Positions 1-11,407 of a stretch of 64,000 bases of DNA are shown here, one piece after another (positions within the stretch are counted from its first letter, which is position 1; every line of letters begins with the position of its first letter). The notes beneath the pieces are model-generated. The model made no database searches. It saw nothing but the letters and a program-made list of their open reading frames with translations, and was not told the origin of the DNA. The DNA is taken from positions 3,100,001 through 3,164,000 of the forward strand of contig NZ_CP136600.1 in assembly GCF_032911225.1 (NCBI RefSeq). Direction: 5' to 3'. Source of the DNA: Thalassotalea fonticola. Lineage in GTDB: Bacteria; Pseudomonadota; Gammaproteobacteria; Enterobacterales; Alteromonadaceae. A program made the translations under genes and the position numbers.

Positions 1-105
1 GATAGATATTGGATGTCTAACAACTAATAAGGCTAGAATTGAGTTATATTTTAGACAATCTAACGTCCGTTTTGGCACTGTGATCTTACCCCAAAAAAAT
101 GGAAA

Positions 106-152
106 GCTCTAAAAACTAAAAACGTCAGTAGGATTCAATCCAACTGACGTTT
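106..152 (-). terminator. Rho-independent terminator of metB-metL-metF
   Basis: The arms AACGTCAGT (121-129) and ACTGACGTT (143-151) pair perfectly, and an inner GGATT/AATCC pairing extends the stem. Read on the minus strand, the hairpin lies about 50 bases after the metF stop and is followed by a T-rich run at 106-120. It is a good candidate for the end of the methionine operon. The first 105 bases of the window hold no gene that I can support. Confidence 0.7.
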
Positions 153-203
153 TGGGTAATAATTGAAACGGTATTTTTGTTTCTAGCTGCTAACTTCAAA
201 ACC

Positions 204-3534
<3,331 letters not shown>

Positions 3535-3535
<1 letters not shown>

Positions 3536-4701
3536 TATTTACTCACCGCTTGTGATGCATTTAATGCATTATTTAAATCTTCAATAATATCGCTGATATC
3601 TTCAAGACCAACCGATACCCTAATAAGCGTTTGGTTAATACCGGCAGCCTTTTGCGCATCAAGATCCATCCCTGCATGGGTCATAGTTGATGGATGAGAA
3701 ATCAAGCTTTCAACACCACCTAGTGATTGTGCCAAAGTAAATAGCTTAACATTGGCAAATAATGCTTTAACTTGTGCTTCGCCGCCATTAAGTTCAAATG
3801 AAAACATGCTACCAAAGCCAGTTTGCTGTGCTTTGGCAATGTCATGCCCAGGATGATCAACTAGACCAGGATAATGAATAGTGCTAATAGCTGGGTGGCT
3901 TTGTAAAAATTGTACTAACTGCTTGGTATTTTCATCATGTTGCTTTAAACGAATAGGCAATGTTTTAATACCGCGTAAGGTTAAATAACTATCAAATGGC
4001 GAACCGGTAATGCCAATACAATTTGCCCACCAAGTTAAGGTTTCGCCCAGCTCTGCATCTTTAGTAACCACCGCGCCACCAACTACATCTGAGTGGCCAT
4101 TAATAAACTTAGTGGTTGAATGAATAACAATATCAGCACCTAAATCTAACGGACGCTGTAATAATGGTGATAAAAAGGTATTGTCTACAGCAACCAAGGC
4201 GCCAACGTCTTTCGCTTGCTGACAAATTTTAGCAATATCAACCAGGCGTAATAATGGGTTACTAGGGGTTTCTAATAAGACTAATTTAGGCTTTTTCGCT
4301 AATGCATCACTAAGTTGCTGTTCATTAGTTTGATCAACTACCTGTAATTTAAATACTCCGCGAGCAGCTAAATGGGTAAATAAACGATAGCTGCCACCAT
4401 AACAGTCATGTGGAATAAGTAAGGTGTCTTCGTTAGTTAGCAATTGGCAAACTAAGTGAATCGCAGACATGCCCGTACCAGTGATCACGCCAGTGCTACC
4501 ACCTTCCAGGTCAGCAATAACCTCTGCTAAAGTTGTTCGCGTTGGGTTACCGCTTCTTGAATAATCATACTGACGCTTTTCATTAAAGCCTTTCAAACTG
4601 TAAGTGCTCGATAAATGCATAGCAGGTACAACAGCACCATGATGTTCATCACTATTTATGCCAGCTTGTACAGCTATGGTGTTCAATTTATCGTGTTTCA
4701 T
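3535..4701 (-). CDS. metB: Cystathionine gamma-synthase
   Basis: This PLP enzyme joins O-succinylhomoserine and cysteine to form cystathionine. The 388 residues match the Cys/Met metabolism PLP family, and the PLP lysine lies in STTKFINGHSD near residue 196. The family also contains cystathionine beta- and gamma-lyases, but the operon with metL and metF and the divergent metJ argue strongly for MetB. It is the first gene of the operon, and its leader carries the met boxes. Confidence 0.95.
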
Positions 4702-4742
4702 ATTAAGCTCTTTGTCAGTTTTTTTGATTCAAATTTAAAATT

Positions 4743-4782
4743 AGATGTTTAGACGTCTATAAATCTAAACGTATTCGTCTTC
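4743..4782. promoter_or_regulatory. MetJ operator, tandem met boxes (metB side)
   Basis: Consecutive 8-mers resemble the met box AGACGTCT: AGATGTTT (4743-4750), a perfect AGACGTCT (4751-4758), ATAAATCT (4759-4766), AAACGTAT (4767-4774) and TCGTCTTC (4775-4782). MetJ with S-adenosylmethionine binds such tandem boxes cooperatively. The tract lies about 40 bases upstream of metB, so repression of the metBLF operon is the likely role. Confidence 0.85.
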
Positions 4783-4798
4783 GAGGTCAAGAAGTTTT

Positions 4799-4830
4799 AG
4801 CCATCTAAACATCTTTGCTTTTAGATGTTG
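4799..4830. promoter_or_regulatory. Second met-box tract (metJ side)
   Basis: A second run of 8-mers, AGCCATCT, AAACATCT, TTGCTTTT and AGATGTTG, sits nearer metJ. Three of the four resemble the met box, more weakly than the first tract. It may provide metJ autoregulation or extend cooperative binding across the shared intergenic region. Confidence 0.6.
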
Positions 4831-4905
4831 ACTAGAATTATATAACTAGTACAATTTAGTTATAACAAGAAAGAACTAGAAAACTTATTGAATTGGGGAA
4901 GATCG

Positions 4906-5232
4906 ATGGCTGAATGGAATGGGGAATACATCAATCCTTATGCACAACACGGTAAAAAAAGTGAGCAAGTAAAAAAGATCACAGTATCTATACCGTTAAG
5001 AGTATTAAAAGTTCTTACCGACGAAAGAACTCGCCGACAAGTACAAAATTTACGTCATGCGACCAATAGTGAATTACTTTGTGAAGCATTTTTACATGCA
5101 TTTACCGGTCAGCCGTTACCAGACGATACAGATTTAGCCAAGGGTAACGAACAAGTGTTACCGGAAAGTGTTCGTAAAATATTAGAAGAGCAAGGTGTTA
5201 CTGATTTTTCTGAGTATGAAGAGCAAGAATAA
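4906..5232 (+). CDS. metJ: Methionine repressor MetJ
   Basis: A ribbon-helix-helix repressor that uses S-adenosylmethionine as corepressor. The core [14 protein letters not shown] and [18 protein letters not shown] are nearly identical to E. coli MetJ. The start is placed at the ATG at 4906, giving 108 residues beginning MAEWNGEY, because a GGGGAA ribosome site precedes it at good spacing and the E. coli protein starts there. An upstream in-frame TTG at 4888 would add six unconserved residues and is unlikely. The gene is divergent from metBLF. Confidence 0.97.
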   Translation: MAEWNGEYINPYAQHGKKSEQVKKITVSIPLRVLKVLTDERTRRQVQNLRHATNSELLCEAFLHAFTGQPLPDDTDLAKGNEQVLPESVRKILEEQGVTDFSEYEEQE

Positions 5233-5250
5233 GTAATTCCTTTCACATAA

Positions 5251-5279
5251 AAACAGCACCTAGTATGGTGCTGTTTTTG
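5251..5279 (+). terminator. Terminator of metJ
   Basis: AAACAGCACC and GGTGCTGTTT form a 10-bp stem with loop TAGTAT, followed by a T-rich stretch, 19 bases after the metJ stop. Confidence 0.9.
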
Positions 5280-5311
5280 TTTAAAAGCTTAGTAAAATAA
5301 TGATCAATATT

Positions 5312-5574
5312 ATACCAATCTGCATAAAGAATGACTCACTCAGCGATTGTTAAAAGAGTTTTAGGCAAGGCTTTCATTTTGTACTGTGGTTATTCCACTG
5401 AAAAAATGTTTAACGCAGCATAAAACTCTTTTAACATCGCCCTTTGGGTGCTTATCAAACCCACGATAACGGCCCTAAATTTAAAGAAGATAGAATAATA
5501 TCTACTTCAAATTTTGGTTGCTCTCGAGCGTTTGAAAAGCACTGAGTTGACCATATCTTTATGCAGAATGGTAT
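5312..5574. repeat. Family A interspersed repeat, copy 1
   Basis: This 263-bp non-coding element is closely related to copies at 17873-18135 and 20481-20744. Its ends form an inverted repeat, ATACCAATCTGCATAAAG against the reverse complement of the far end with one mismatch. Inside are a 14-bp pair TTAAAAGAGTTTTA / TAAAACTCTTTTAA, a GTGG-TTATT-CCAC hairpin and two further hairpins. It fills the gap between convergent metJ and the M56 gene, and its last base is the first base of the M56 stop codon. It has no open frame and looks like a MITE or a structured BIME-like repeat. The short gap from 5280 to 5311 shows nothing further. Confidence 0.85.
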
Positions 5575-6785
5575 TATTGAGTCACTTTAATCCGTTCAAC
5601 TAAACTTGCAGACTTTTCATCTTCTTTAGTAACGAAATCTAACTGTACCAGCTGATTTTTTAAGCCATGACTCGACGCTTGGTATTGCCATTGTCTTAAA
5701 GCTATTTTAGCTGACTTATCGAATATTTTTTCAGGTTGGGCACTAATCACAATTACGTGTTCGACCTTACCGGCAGCAGATACATCAAATTGTAATACTA
5801 CTGAACCATTCAAATTTTCTGCAACTGCTTGCTCTGGGTATATTGGTTCAACTCGCATCAGCGGTGAAATAACGTCCTCTGAACTTTTTGCTTTTGACTT
5901 ATGATCGGCATCAGCAATAGCCATACTACTCAATAAACTGGCAATTACCGCTAACATAGTCACTTTGATGAAAGGCTTGTTCTGTTGTTTTTGTTTAATA
6001 AAATTTAATCTTTTTAACATAGTTTGCTTCTCTGTGTAGTGGGTGTAGGCATAAAGCTGATTACTGGTATTTTCTATACTCAGCAACATCGCTTTACTGT
6101 ATTGAATTTTCTCTTCAGTATTTTTGTTGCTTAAAACGTTTTCATCACAAGAAATTTCTTGCAACCTTCTATAACTTTTATAACCAAGCCACATGAGTGG
6201 GTTAAACCAAAACAAACTCAGTAGCATTAATGCAATAAAATTACAGCGCGTATCTTGGCGGTTAAAATGTACTACCTCATGCTCGACAACCATAGCTAAT
6301 TGCTTGACACTGTACATTTTTTGATAATTTTCAGGCAATATGAGTTTAGGAAAGAACAGCCCCACCAACAATGGGCTGGCGACCTTGCGACTAACATAAG
6401 GTTGTAATGAATTCGGTAATTTAAGGTCTTGTGAGCTATTGTTGATACGACTTGAAAGTTCTGAAGTTCGTAATTGTAGGTGCGATAAAATGCTAATCAC
6501 AATAACTATAATGGCACCAGACGCCCAAATGGCGAGCCAATTAATATTAATACCTATATCAACATTATTACTATTAATTGCGACTAAATAACGGCTAATT
6601 TGCGGTGCTAGTTCAGCCTTAAGTATGTCTGGCATATTTGCCAAAAGTAATGCGACAGGAATAGCCGCAAATAGACTATAACAAAACTTAGCGCCAAGTG
6701 CGGGCAGTAGCTTTGCTTCAGCAAAAATTAACAATATTAGCAATAAAGATAAAACCAGTTGTTGCTCAATAAGCCAATCAATCAT
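5574..6785 (-). CDS. BlaR1-like M56 metallopeptidase with TonB C-terminal domain
   Basis: A membrane metalloprotease that would sense a signal and inactivate its BlaI partner. The N-terminus has several hydrophobic segments, the zinc motif HEVVH lies near residue 168, a further membrane segment lies near 275, and residues about 310-400 form a TonB C-terminal-like domain (VEPIYPEQAV, GSVVLQFDV, ALRQWQYQ). The ATG at 6785 (MIDWLIEQ, 403 residues) overlaps the end of blaI by 8 bases, the usual coupling; longer readings run deep into blaI. There is no penicillin-binding sensor domain, so the ligand is unknown and beta-lactam sensing should not be assumed. Confidence 0.88.
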   Translation of the reverse strand: MIDWLIEQQLVLSLLLILLIFAEAKLLPALGAKFCYSLFAAIPVALLLANMPDILKAELAPQISRYLVAINSNNVDIGININWLAIWASGAIIVIVISILSHLQLRTSELSSRINNSSQDLKLPNSLQPYVSRKVASPLLVGLFFPKLILPENYQKMYSVKQLAMVVEHEVVHFNRQDTRCNFIALMLLSLFWFNPLMWLGYKSYRRLQEISCDENVLSNKNTEEKIQYSKAMLLSIENTSNQLYAYTHYTEKQTMLKRLNFIKQKQQNKPFIKVTMLAVIASLLSSMAIADADHKSKAKSSEDVISPLMRVEPIYPEQAVAENLNGSVVLQFDVSAAGKVEHVIVISAQPEKIFDKSAKIALRQWQYQASSHGLKNQLVQLDFVTKEDEKSASLVERIKVTQ

Positions 6786-7152
6786 TATCTTTCTCCCATT
6801 GAGCGATGACCTTCTTGAGTTCATCGATATCATCTTTTGATAGCTTTTCAGTTTTAGCAAAACCAGCAACTAAAGGAGCAATTCGTCCGCCAAAAAAGCG
6901 CTCTACCAAACTTTTCCCTTCTTTGTAGGTATAAGATTCGCGCTCAAGAAGCGGTGAATATAGATAATGTCGTTGTTGCTTTTCAAAACTGATGGCCGCT
7001 TTTTTTACCATACGATTCAATAACGTCTTTACGGTTTTGTCGTGCCAGGTTTTTTCTTCATTTAATTTACTGATTATGTCGCTTGCACTAGCCGGGTAAT
7101 TTGCCCAAAGAGCTTCCAACACTTCAAATTCTGCTTTGCTAATTTCTATCAT
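6778..7152 (-). CDS. BlaI/MecI-family transcriptional repressor
   Basis: A 124-residue winged-helix repressor of the penicillinase-repressor family. Residues 1-75 carry the helix-turn-helix (EFEVLEALWANYPASASDI, then KTVKTLLNRMVKK), and the C-terminal part is the dimerisation region cut by the M56 partner in known systems. It starts just downstream of two TACA/TGTA palindromes that probably form its own operator, and it overlaps the M56 gene. No beta-lactamase gene is nearby, so the regulated target beyond the operon is unknown. Confidence 0.9.
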   Translation of the reverse strand: MIEISKAEFEVLEALWANYPASASDIISKLNEEKTWHDKTVKTLLNRMVKKAAISFEKQQRHYLYSPLLERESYTYKEGKSLVERFFGGRIAPLVAGFAKTEKLSKDDIDELKKVIAQWEKDND

Positions 7153-7162
7153 AAACCTACCG

Positions 7163-7176
7163 ATTACACTTGTAAT
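7163..7176. promoter_or_regulatory. BlaI-type operator, proximal dyad
   Basis: ATTACACTTGTAAT is a near-perfect dyad with the TACA...TGTA core bound by BlaI/MecI proteins. It lies 10 bases upstream of the blaI start, as expected for autorepression. Confidence 0.75.
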
Positions 7177-7187
7177 TTCAATTAAGG

Positions 7188-7201
7188 ATTACACATGTAA
7201 T
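7188..7201. promoter_or_regulatory. BlaI-type operator, distal dyad
   Basis: ATTACACATGTAAT is a second dyad with the same core, centred 25 bases from the first. Paired operators of this kind are typical of blaI/blaR1 promoters. Confidence 0.75.
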
Positions 7202-7270
7202 TGATAAACGCAAATGTTTTTTATTTTATGGTTTTGATAGCAAATAAAGAATTGAGCGCATTTGACCGTG

Positions 7271-7319
7271 TAAAGTATCTTCAACATAGGATATCTTTAC
7301 CTATGTTGAAGATACTTTA
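7271..7319. repeat. Perfect 20-bp inverted repeat
   Basis: TAAAGTATCTTCAACATAGG (7271-7290) is matched exactly by its reverse complement at 7300-7319, leaving a 9-base loop. No T-run follows on either strand. It lies between the end of the MDR oxidoreductase gene and the blaI promoter, so it could be a 3' stabilising or terminating hairpin for the oxidoreductase mRNA, or a protein-binding dyad. Confidence 0.85.
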
Positions 7320-7329
7320 AACATTGAGG

Positions 7330-7359
7330 GACTTCATTATCCCTAACGGTAATGAAGTC
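7330..7359. repeat. Adjacent 10-bp inverted repeat
   Basis: GACTTCATTA (7330-7339) pairs exactly with TAATGAAGTC (7350-7359) around a 10-base loop, only 10 bases from the preceding long hairpin. Both lie in the 282-base gap between blaI and the oxidoreductase, which otherwise holds only the BlaI dyads. Confidence 0.8.
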
Positions 7360-7434
7360 ATTATTAAGAAGGTGATAAAAAGCGGATCTAGCCTATAACA
7401 ACTACCAGCTTTTTGATCAAAACAGATCTGTGGA

Positions 7435-8472
7435 TTAAGCGTGTGGGGTTAAAATCACTTTGCCGTCGCTCTTATGCACAGCATAATGTTCAAGAGCTTT
7501 AGGAAAATCAGCAAAACTAAACTGGCCATATATGTCCGTTTGAAAAATGCCCTCGGCAAATAGTTTCTGTACTTTTTTACTTAATGAAAGCACTTGCCAT
7601 GGTTTAGCATTGCCAATGTAGGTCGCCAGCCAAAAGCCTTCTATTTTTTGATTCTTAAAAATAACATCGGCAACAGAAAATTGACCGCCAATGGGGTCTT
7701 GGGTTTCGGTTAATCGACCATAAACGATGCCAGTAGATCCACTTGGCATACAGCTCATCGTTTTCGGCGTATCAACATCGGCAACTGCATCTAATAACAC
7801 TGTTGCTTTTAACTTTTTACTCGCCTGTTTCAACTCACTTTGAAACGACTCAGTGCTGGTTAAAATGACTTTATCAGCACCAAGTTTTTTTAATACGTCA
7901 ACATTCGCTTGCGAACGAACGGTAGCAATGGTTTTTACACCCTGCATTTTTGCATAACGAATTACCCCCTTGCCTACTTGGCTTGCCGCAGCGTTAATAA
8001 CAATAGCTTTCGCCCCAAGTTCGATAGCACGTTCAACCAAACATACTGAAGTACATGGGTTCACAATGATTGTAGATGCTTGTTCGTCGCTTATTTCTTT
8101 GCGAACAGGTAAGCAATAGTTCGCTTTAGTTATTGCATACTGAGCCCAAACACCATCTTTACCCGGCGTAGCTGACAGAGCTACACGTTTACCACTTAAC
8201 CACTTACCATATAGCCCGGCATTCGCAGCGACGACTATCCCACAACCTTCAAAGCCGACAAAAGCACCATCGACGGGAGGAAGGCCATATTTACCCATTA
8301 AGTAAACCAAATCAGAGGGGTTAATTGGCGCTGACAACATTTTTACTAACACCTCACCTGGCTTTAAATTTGGTATTGGCTTTTCGATAAGGCTGATGCG
8401 GTCACTTAACGGTGCTTCTAAGTCGTCAATTAAATTTAAACTGAAGCCAATATTAATAACTGGGGTTGCCAT
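7435..8472 (-). CDS. MDR-family zinc-free oxidoreductase (quinone/enoyl reductase type)
   Basis: A medium-chain dehydrogenase/reductase of 345 residues with the N-terminal GroES-like fold (PGEVLVKMLSAPINPSDL) and an NADP-binding Rossmann half (AIVINAAASQVGKGVIRYAKMQGVKTIATVRS). The ligands of catalytic-zinc alcohol dehydrogenases are not evident, and INPSDL resembles quinone oxidoreductases and trans-2-enoyl-CoA reductases. The substrate cannot be read from sequence. A gap of about 30 bases separates it from the radical SAM gene upstream, so the two may share a transcript. Confidence 0.85.
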   Translation of the reverse strand: MATPVINIGFSLNLIDDLEAPLSDRISLIEKPIPNLKPGEVLVKMLSAPINPSDLVYLMGKYGLPPVDGAFVGFEGCGIVVAANAGLYGKWLSGKRVALSATPGKDGVWAQYAITKANYCLPVRKEISDEQASTIIVNPCTSVCLVERAIELGAKAIVINAAASQVGKGVIRYAKMQGVKTIATVRSQANVDVLKKLGADKVILTSTESFQSELKQASKKLKATVLLDAVADVDTPKTMSCMPSGSTGIVYGRLTETQDPIGGQFSVADVIFKNQKIEGFWLATYIGNAKPWQVLSLSKKVQKLFAEGIFQTDIYGQFSFADFPKALEHYAVHKSDGKVILTPHA

Positions 8473-8505
8473 GAGTTATCCTTTATTATTTTACTTATAA
8501 AATGT

Positions 8506-9390
8506 TTATAAGCCTCTTTGCCATTCTTGGCGTAATGGAATGGCATCATTTAAAGCCATATTCACTTTCGTGAGCAGTTGTTGTTTATCTTTACCTAATA
8601 TTCCTTTTAATACCAGATAATTAGAGGCATGATCGGAGCGGAAAATGGTTTTCTCTAATTCTAAATGCTCCAATAACGTGTGCATTTCTACAAATAACTC
8701 TTGCTGCTTAAGTTGTCTGAATTTACCGTCAAAGTTTGTCGCAAAACGCTCTTCCCCTAATGGAAAAGATACCACTAACGTTGATAAATAATCAGGTTGC
8801 GCCGCATTCATTAATTTTGCTGAATTAATAGCATGTTGCTCGGAATACTCTGGTCCACCTAAACCATTTAAAATCATTACCGAGGATTTCATTCCTGCTT
8901 GCTTTATTTTATTCAAAGCAATCAATGAGCTGTCAAAAGTTTCCCCTTTTTCAATGAGTTCCAGCACTTGATCGTCGCCACTTTCGCAGCCAACATACAT
9001 TAAGCTCAAGCCTAGCAGTTTAAGCTCACTCAGTTGCTCGACAGTTTTATTTCCTAAATTACGAGGTAAGCAATAACTGGAAATTCGACTAACATTTGGA
9101 AAGTATTTACGGACAAGTAATAAGATATCCTTCAGACGATTAAATGGTAACATCATGGCGTCGCCATCAGCTAAGAACACTCGTCGTACCGGCAAGCCAG
9201 ATTCTTTAATGGTGATTAACTCTGTCTCAATAACATCGAGTTTTTTCGGTTTAAATTTTTTGTCTTCGTCGGTATACATATCGCAAAATGTGCATTTATT
9301 CCACGAGCAGCCATTGGTAACTTGTAAAATTAAACTTTTCCACTCTGATGGTGGTCGAAATACCGGTTGGATATAATCTAATGGATACAT
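8506..9390 (-). CDS. Radical SAM protein with CX4CX2C cluster motif
   Basis: A 294-residue radical SAM enzyme. The 4Fe-4S cluster cysteines are C28, C33 and C36 in NGCSWNKCTFC, spaced CX4CX2C rather than the classic CX3CX2C; this variant occurs in a known subgroup written as GCxxNKCTFC. Downstream features are VFLADGDAMMLP and YVGCESGDDQVLELIEKG, typical of the TIM-barrel core. No extra SPASM or B12 domain is seen, and the reaction is unknown. It precedes the MDR oxidoreductase gene on the same strand. Confidence 0.88.
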   Translation of the reverse strand: MYPLDYIQPVFRPPSEWKSLILQVTNGCSWNKCTFCDMYTDEDKKFKPKKLDVIETELITIKESGLPVRRVFLADGDAMMLPFNRLKDILLLVRKYFPNVSRISSYCLPRNLGNKTVEQLSELKLLGLSLMYVGCESGDDQVLELIEKGETFDSSLIALNKIKQAGMKSSVMILNGLGGPEYSEQHAINSAKLMNAAQPDYLSTLVVSFPLGEERFATNFDGKFRQLKQQELFVEMHTLLEHLELEKTIFRSDHASNYLVLKGILGKDKQQLLTKVNMALNDAIPLRQEWQRGL

Positions 9391-9404
9391 GTAATAAAAT
9401 TCTA

Positions 9405-10292
9405 CTAATTTAATTGTTGGGCTAAATAATCAATAAAGGCTCTGATTTTGGGTGTTGCGCCTTTACGGCTGGGATATATCGCATAAAGGTTCACTTTTCT
9501 TCCGTCCCAATCAGGCAGAACTCGCTGCAAATTGCCAGTGGTTACTTCTGCCTTGCATAAATACTCTGGTAGCAATGCTATGCCCATATCTGATAATGCC
9601 ATTTGTTGTAGGGTAGCAAAGTCATTACACAACATTGAGGGAGTAATATCTAGATGAATTTGACGCTCAGAGTTAGATAAATGCCAACGATGCTTTTCAT
9701 TTCTAGCATTCATATAAAGACAACTATGCAGCTGCAAGTCATCAGGATTTTTTATCGGCATCACCTTATGTTTTTCTACATAACCGCGACTGGCAAACAA
9801 CGCTAATTTTACTGTCGTTAAGCGCTTAGTAATTAAGTTCGAATCAGGAGACTCTCCAACTCGAATGATCAGATCGAAGCCCTCTTCAATCACATCAACA
9901 CGACGATTGGTTAAATTTATATCAAGATGAACATCAGGATATTGTTCACTGAACTTTGCTAAATGCGGACTTATTAAAGTTTGCCCAAGAGTAAGTGACG
10001 TACAAAGTTTTATCCAACCTTTTGGGTTATGACTTAATGTTTCAATACACTCTTGAGCGCTAGCTACCTCGTCAGCAATGCGTACACAATGATCATAAAA
10101 AATTCTGCCAACTTCAGTAAGGTTTAAAGATCGGGTCGATCGTTCTAACAACTTTGCCTGTAAACCTGTTTCTAAACGCGAAATTTTTCTACTAATATTA
10201 GACTTTGGCAAGCCAATTTCATTAGCCGCAGCCGTAAAGCTCCCCTGTTCCACTACTTGGCGAAATACCATCATATCGTTTAAGTCAGTCAT
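9405..10292 (-). CDS. LysR-family transcriptional regulator
   Basis: A LysR regulator with an N-terminal winged helix (MVFRQVVEQGSFTAAANEIGLPKSNISRKI) and a periplasmic-binding-like effector domain from about residue 90. The start at 10292 (MTDLNDMM) is preferred to the in-frame ATG at 10313 because family members begin a few residues before the helix. It is divergent from the pirin gene, so pirin regulation is the natural guess. The inducer is unknown. Confidence 0.9.
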   Translation of the reverse strand: MTDLNDMMVFRQVVEQGSFTAAANEIGLPKSNISRKISRLETGLQAKLLERSTRSLNLTEVGRIFYDHCVRIADEVASAQECIETLSHNPKGWIKLCTSLTLGQTLISPHLAKFSEQYPDVHLDINLTNRRVDVIEEGFDLIIRVGESPDSNLITKRLTTVKLALFASRGYVEKHKVMPIKNPDDLQLHSCLYMNARNEKHRWHLSNSERQIHLDITPSMLCNDFATLQQMALSDMGIALLPEYLCKAEVTTGNLQRVLPDWDGRKVNLYAIYPSRKGATPKIRAFIDYLAQQLN

Positions 10293-10434
10293 AACGTTTT
10301 TATATGCACACATATTCTGTCATTTTATTGTTACCCAATATAGAACAATTAGTTACCTATTTACATATTTATCTGCATTGTTAAAACCAATAAACTGTTT
10401 AACATCTTAATGAAATACAGAGCAGCGGAGAAAT

Positions 10435-11121
10435 ATGATGGAAATATTAAAATTTAATGACTTAGCAAAAGGCGGCTTTGCCGGTTTAAAAGAACGCCAA
10501 TTTGTTACTGACCGTCGTGTTTTCAAACACGCAAGAAAACAAACTTTTGATGGTATTGGTAATTTCGTTTATTTAGCCGATGCCAACTTTAATGCCAAAG
10601 GTGAAACCGGAATGCATCCGCACCGAGAAATTGATGTAATTTCAGTCATGGTTGATGGCCGTATTAGTCATGAAGGCTCTTTAGAACACGGTCAAGGCTT
10701 ATCAGCAGGTTACACACAAGTGCAACGCGCTGGCGGAGAAGGTTTTGCCCATAATGAAATTAATCCTGACAACCAACAAAACCATATGATTCAACTATGG
10801 GTATTACCCGATGAAGCTGGTGAACCAGCAGGTTATAAAGTTTATAAGCCGCAGGTAGGCAAATTGCAACACATATACGGCGGCAGTAAAAATCAAAACA
10901 AAACGTTTTATAGCCGTACATCAATTGCTGTTGCTAACGTAACAGCTGGCCAAACCGTGAAACATGAAGGCGAAGTAATAGCCTTTTTAAGTAAAGGAAA
11001 GGGGATTTTTAATAACCAAAAAATTAATGCCCGTACCGCCATAAAAACTATTGATGGTGTAGATTTTATCGCCGAAGATAACGCGCAACTTATTGTTGTA
11101 TACGTAAATAATAAGGATTAG
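10435..11121 (+). CDS. Pirin family protein
   Basis: A 228-residue two-cupin protein of the pirin/YhhW family. The metal-binding motif MHPHREID lies near residue 62, with a second set of ligands around HEGSLEHG and GEGFAHNE. Relatives can act as quercetin 2,3-dioxygenases or redox-sensitive coregulators; which applies here is unknown. A GGAG ribosome site precedes the ATG pair at 10435/10438. It is divergent from a LysR gene and followed after 3 bases by a small membrane protein gene. Confidence 0.92.
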   Translation: MMEILKFNDLAKGGFAGLKERQFVTDRRVFKHARKQTFDGIGNFVYLADANFNAKGETGMHPHREIDVISVMVDGRISHEGSLEHGQGLSAGYTQVQRAGGEGFAHNEINPDNQQNHMIQLWVLPDEAGEPAGYKVYKPQVGKLQHIYGGSKNQNKTFYSRTSIAVANVTAGQTVKHEGEVIAFLSKGKGIFNNQKINARTAIKTIDGVDFIAEDNAQLIVVYVNNKD

Positions 11122-11124
11122 GCC

Positions 11125-11337
11125 GTGAGTGAGGAGAACACATCAGTTCTGAATAGGCACATGATGGCATTATTAACCTTTTTGGCTTTATTACCACTAG
11201 TGTATTTTATCCCTCCCTATGTCGCTAGGTTTACCAGTAACCATTTATGGATAACGGTTATTTCTGTCGCGATAATTGTGCCAATAATTACCTATGTATT
11301 ACTGCCAGCAATGGTGAAAATGCTAAGCAGTAAATAA
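11125..11337 (+). CDS. Small two-helix membrane protein, unknown function
   Basis: A 70-residue protein with two predicted membrane helices, roughly residues 14-34 and 42-63. It starts with GTG at 11125, three bases after the pirin stop, and a strong terminator follows its stop, which supports a real two-gene operon. I do not recognise the family. Confidence 0.7.
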   Translation: MSEENTSVLNRHMMALLTFLALLPLVYFIPPYVARFTSNHLWITVISVAIIVPIITYVLLPAMVKMLSSK

Positions 11338-11340
11338 CAA

Positions 11341-11378
11341 AACCCTAAATTGAACATTCAATTTAGGGTTTTATTTAT
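11341..11378 (+). terminator. Terminator of the pirin operon
   Basis: AACCCTAAATTGAA and TTCAATTTAGGGTT pair around a 2-base centre and are followed by TTATTTATT. It lies between convergent genes and may serve both directions, since A-rich sequence precedes the stem. Confidence 0.85.
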
Positions 11379-11407
11379 TCAATGATTTATTTTAATAAAC
11401 TAAATAA

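Noticed and set aside
7271..7319. A classical Rho-independent terminator
   Set aside because: No T-run follows on either strand despite the perfect stem.
8506..9390. Radical SAM protein as an anaerobic sulfatase maturase for the sulfatases
   Set aside because: It is 34 kb away, only 294 residues long and has no SPASM-type cysteine-rich C-terminus.
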